Shown piece by piece: positions 62,167 to 64,000 of a stretch of 64,000 nt of DNA. The notes below the pieces were generated by a model. The model worked only from the letters and a program-made list of their open reading frames with translations, did no database searches and had not been told where the DNA came from. The stretch lies in NCBI RefSeq assembly GCF_004345025.1, contig NZ_CP037745.1:930001-994000 (forward strand). Direction: 5' to 3'. Every line of letters starts with the position of its first letter. Position 1 is the stretch's first letter. The DNA comes from Rheinheimera sp. D18. GTDB taxonomy: Bacteria; Pseudomonadota; Gammaproteobacteria; Enterobacterales; Alteromonadaceae. Made by a program: the position numbers and the translations under genes.

Positions 62167-64000
62167 TTACACATGCTGTTACTATCAAGATAAGGCTGCA
62201 ATAACGGCGCCATGCTGTTCATTACTTGCAGTGGCAAGGCTGAGGTAAAGCTGAACTGTTCTGCATCTGAATCAGGCACATAAGCAGTTAGTACACCAAA
62301 GTGTTGCAAACCAAGATAAAAAGTAAAGGTTGCCGTGCGGTTTAGTGCTTTAGAGCTAACATGCTGGCCTTTAGCGTTTAACTGCACTAAGCGGTTATCA
62401 CCGGTACCCGTTTTACCACCAATTATTAAGTTTGAACTAGCATAAGCTTGATTTAGTCTGCGGCCTGTACCTAATGACACCACCTGCTGTAATGCGTTGC
62501 GCAAAGCCGCTGCCACTTCAGGTTCAAGCACTTGTTGCACTTGCGGTTGGCTACGCTCAAAATAGGTTTGGTAGGGTGTGTTGCTGGCAAAGTTAAGTTT
62601 ATCAATACGCACGCTAGGTAAGCGTTTGCCATTATTAATAATAATACCAACCAGTTCAGCTAAAGCTGCTGGCCTATCACCTGAGCTGCCAAGTGCCGTC
62701 GCCAATGAGGGCACTAAGTAGTCAAACGGATAACCCAGCCGCTGCCAGCGTTGATGTAAATCCCAAAATGCTTCAATTTCTAGCATATTGCGAATGCGGT
62801 TGTCGCGTGCACTACGAAACCGAGTTTTAAATAGCCATTTATATACTTCTTGGCGTACATCGCTGCTATCGGCAATGGCGGCTTGTAAACTAGCCTCAGG
62901 TTTTTGTTGCAAGTAGGCTAGTAGCCATAGCTCTAATGGGTGGCTACGTGATAAATACGCGCGGTCGGGTAGGCTAAAGGCATTAGGCTGATACTTATCG
63001 TACAGTTTAAGCGTCTCGCTTTCACGCGCCACGCCGTTGTTAATGTGCTCTTGCAATAGGCTGTTAAGCTGTGCCGGGGTAGCTTTAGGGTTTATATAAA
63101 GAAAGGCTACAGCAAGCCGTTCAGATGTTTGTCGGCTACTCGATATATAAAGTTGCAAGCGTTGCTCGGCAGTTTTACCTTGGTATTTTTGCCAGAATCG
63201 CCGTAAAAAGGTACTGCCTTCGCGATCAGCAAAACGCCGCAAATATTGATCACGCCGCGGGTTATCATCGTCGGCAAGTAATTTATAGCTGCTATTCTCG
63301 CCGTGATAAATACTGTAATTGACGATATCTTGCAATAAGCGCACAAAGGGCAAATTAACTGATTGCTGCAATGCCTCAATAATACTGGGGGTTAATGTAT
63401 TTTCTTCTTTTTTAAAGTTACCGAACGTATGTAAGCCACCACCGGTATAAAAACTTTCGTTAGGGTTGGCGCTGTAGCGTCGTTCTAATGCCGCTTGCAA
63501 CATACTACTTAGCTCAGCGCGTGGCTGCTCTGTTAAATAGCTTATTGCCCAACTGGTTAGGTTATCTTGTGGCGCAATATTAACAAATTGCAGAGTTTCG
63601 GTGTTTTCTTCTGCATAGAGCCGATGCAACTCGGCCACGATTTCTAAATAGGTTGTTAGTACGCGTAGTTTTGCCGTAGAACCTAGCTCAAGCTTGCTAG
63701 AATCGTTCATATCAAAGGGTTGATCGGTATTGTCGGTTTGTACCCGCACTTTATTACCGCTATCTGTACTTTGATACAGCGTAAAACTATAGCGCACTTT
63801 GCTTTGTTGCCCAGGCTTTAATAAACGATCAGCAAATAAACCGGCATTTTCCGCACCATCATAAGTATTTAACTGACGTAAGTGCTTACTAATATCATTT
63901 TGTAATTGATGATGTAGCGTGGTTTGGCTGGTTAAATCAAGGCGGTCAAGCTGATACAGATTTAGCTCTAGTAACTGGCTTAAACGGTTACGCACCATGG
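62163..64000 (-). CDS. Penicillin-binding transpeptidase, N-terminus beyond the window
   Basis: At least 611 residues of the C-terminal part. Transpeptidase motifs are visible: S-x-x-K in ELGSTAKLRVL and KTG in IIGGKTGTGDNR. Between them is an unusually long helical insertion (about residues 250-420). A 'transglycosylase domain' class A architecture is likely but its N-terminal part is off the right edge; the frame is open to the end. It cross-links peptidoglycan in the periplasm. It overlaps the 3' end of the convergent diguanylate cyclase gene. Confidence 0.8.
   Translation of the reverse strand, partial: MVRNRLSQLLELNLYQLDRLDLTSQTTLHHQLQNDISKHLRQLNTYDGAENAGLFADRLLKPGQQSKVRYSFTLYQSTDSGNKVRVQTDNTDQPFDMNDSSKLELGSTAKLRVLTTYLEIVAELHRLYAEENTETLQFVNIAPQDNLTSWAISYLTEQPRAELSSMLQAALERRYSANPNESFYTGGGLHTFGNFKKEENTLTPSIIEALQQSVNLPFVRLLQDIVNYSIYHGENSSYKLLADDDNPRRDQYLRRFADREGSTFLRRFWQKYQGKTAEQRLQLYISSSRQTSERLAVAFLYINPKATPAQLNSLLQEHINNGVARESETLKLYDKYQPNAFSLPDRAYLSRSHPLELWLLAYLQQKPEASLQAAIADSSDVRQEVYKWLFKTRFRSARDNRIRNMLEIEAFWDLHQRWQRLGYPFDYLVPSLATALGSSGDRPAALAELVGIIINNGKRLPSVRIDKLNFASNTPYQTYFERSQPQVQQVLEPEVAAALRNALQQVVSLGTGRRLNQAYASSNLIIGGKTGTGDNRLVQLNAKGQHVSSKALNRTATFTFYLGLQHFGVLTAYVPDSDAEQFSFTSALPLQVMNSMAPLLQPYLDSNSMCN

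Overview
This window looks like chromosome from a gammaproteobacterium. The order aspS-yebC-ruvC-ruvA-ruvB-ybgC-tolQRAB-pal-cpoB-tRNA-Lys-nadA is a classic gammaproteobacterial arrangement. Moderate GC and the style of the surrounding genes suggest the Alteromonadales/Rheinheimera-Alishewanella neighbourhood; this is an impression from composition and gene order, not a measured placement.

Layout. (1) 1-13776 is housekeeping: the end of a sensory diguanylate cyclase, aspartyl-tRNA synthetase, YebC, the RuvABC resolvasome, the complete Tol-Pal operon, four near-identical tRNA-Lys genes and quinolinate synthase. (2) A tRNA-Ser(GGA) gene at 13777-13866 is the attachment site of a 27-kb integrated element, bounded by a perfect 20-bp direct repeat (13850-13869 and 40876-40895). 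The element holds two tandem tyrosine recombinases and an R388-like mobilisation module (TrwA-, TrwB- and TrwC-like, MOB-F order). It then has a BREX phage-defence operon (brxE-like, brxA, brxB, brxC, pglX, pglZ, brxL) and a cargo tail. The tail contains a translationally coupled trio: winged-helix protein, nucleotidyltransferase and degenerate PP2C-like protein. No type IV secretion genes are visible, so it is best read as an integrative mobilisable element, not a self-transmissible one. (3) 40896-41429 holds the displaced tRNA terminator and two tandem copies of a multi-hairpin repeat. (4) 41430-48574 is a type I restriction-modification operon (hsdM-hsdS-hsdR) followed by an Abi_2-family HEPN gene, so two defence blocks lie side by side. 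(5) 48575-64000 returns to ordinary chromosome: a 2OG-Fe(II) oxygenase, DUF3617 and DUF445 proteins, an M19 dipeptidase, cytochrome b562, an M3 lipoprotein peptidase, a second YebC paralogue, an alkyltransferase-like protein, a HAD hydrolase, a GGDEF protein and part of a penicillin-binding protein.

Working together: PglX would mark host DNA at non-palindromic sites while BrxC, PglZ and the other BREX proteins block phage replication; HsdM/S/R adds restriction; the Abi_2 HEPN protein may act as an abortive-infection back-up. The most novel candidates are the wHTH-NTase-PP2C trio, which has its own promoter and a palindrome that may be its operator, and the BrxL protein, whose C-terminus looks like the PLD-like domain of eukaryotic MITD1 in place of a Lon protease domain. 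All calls come from reading the sequence; no database search was run.
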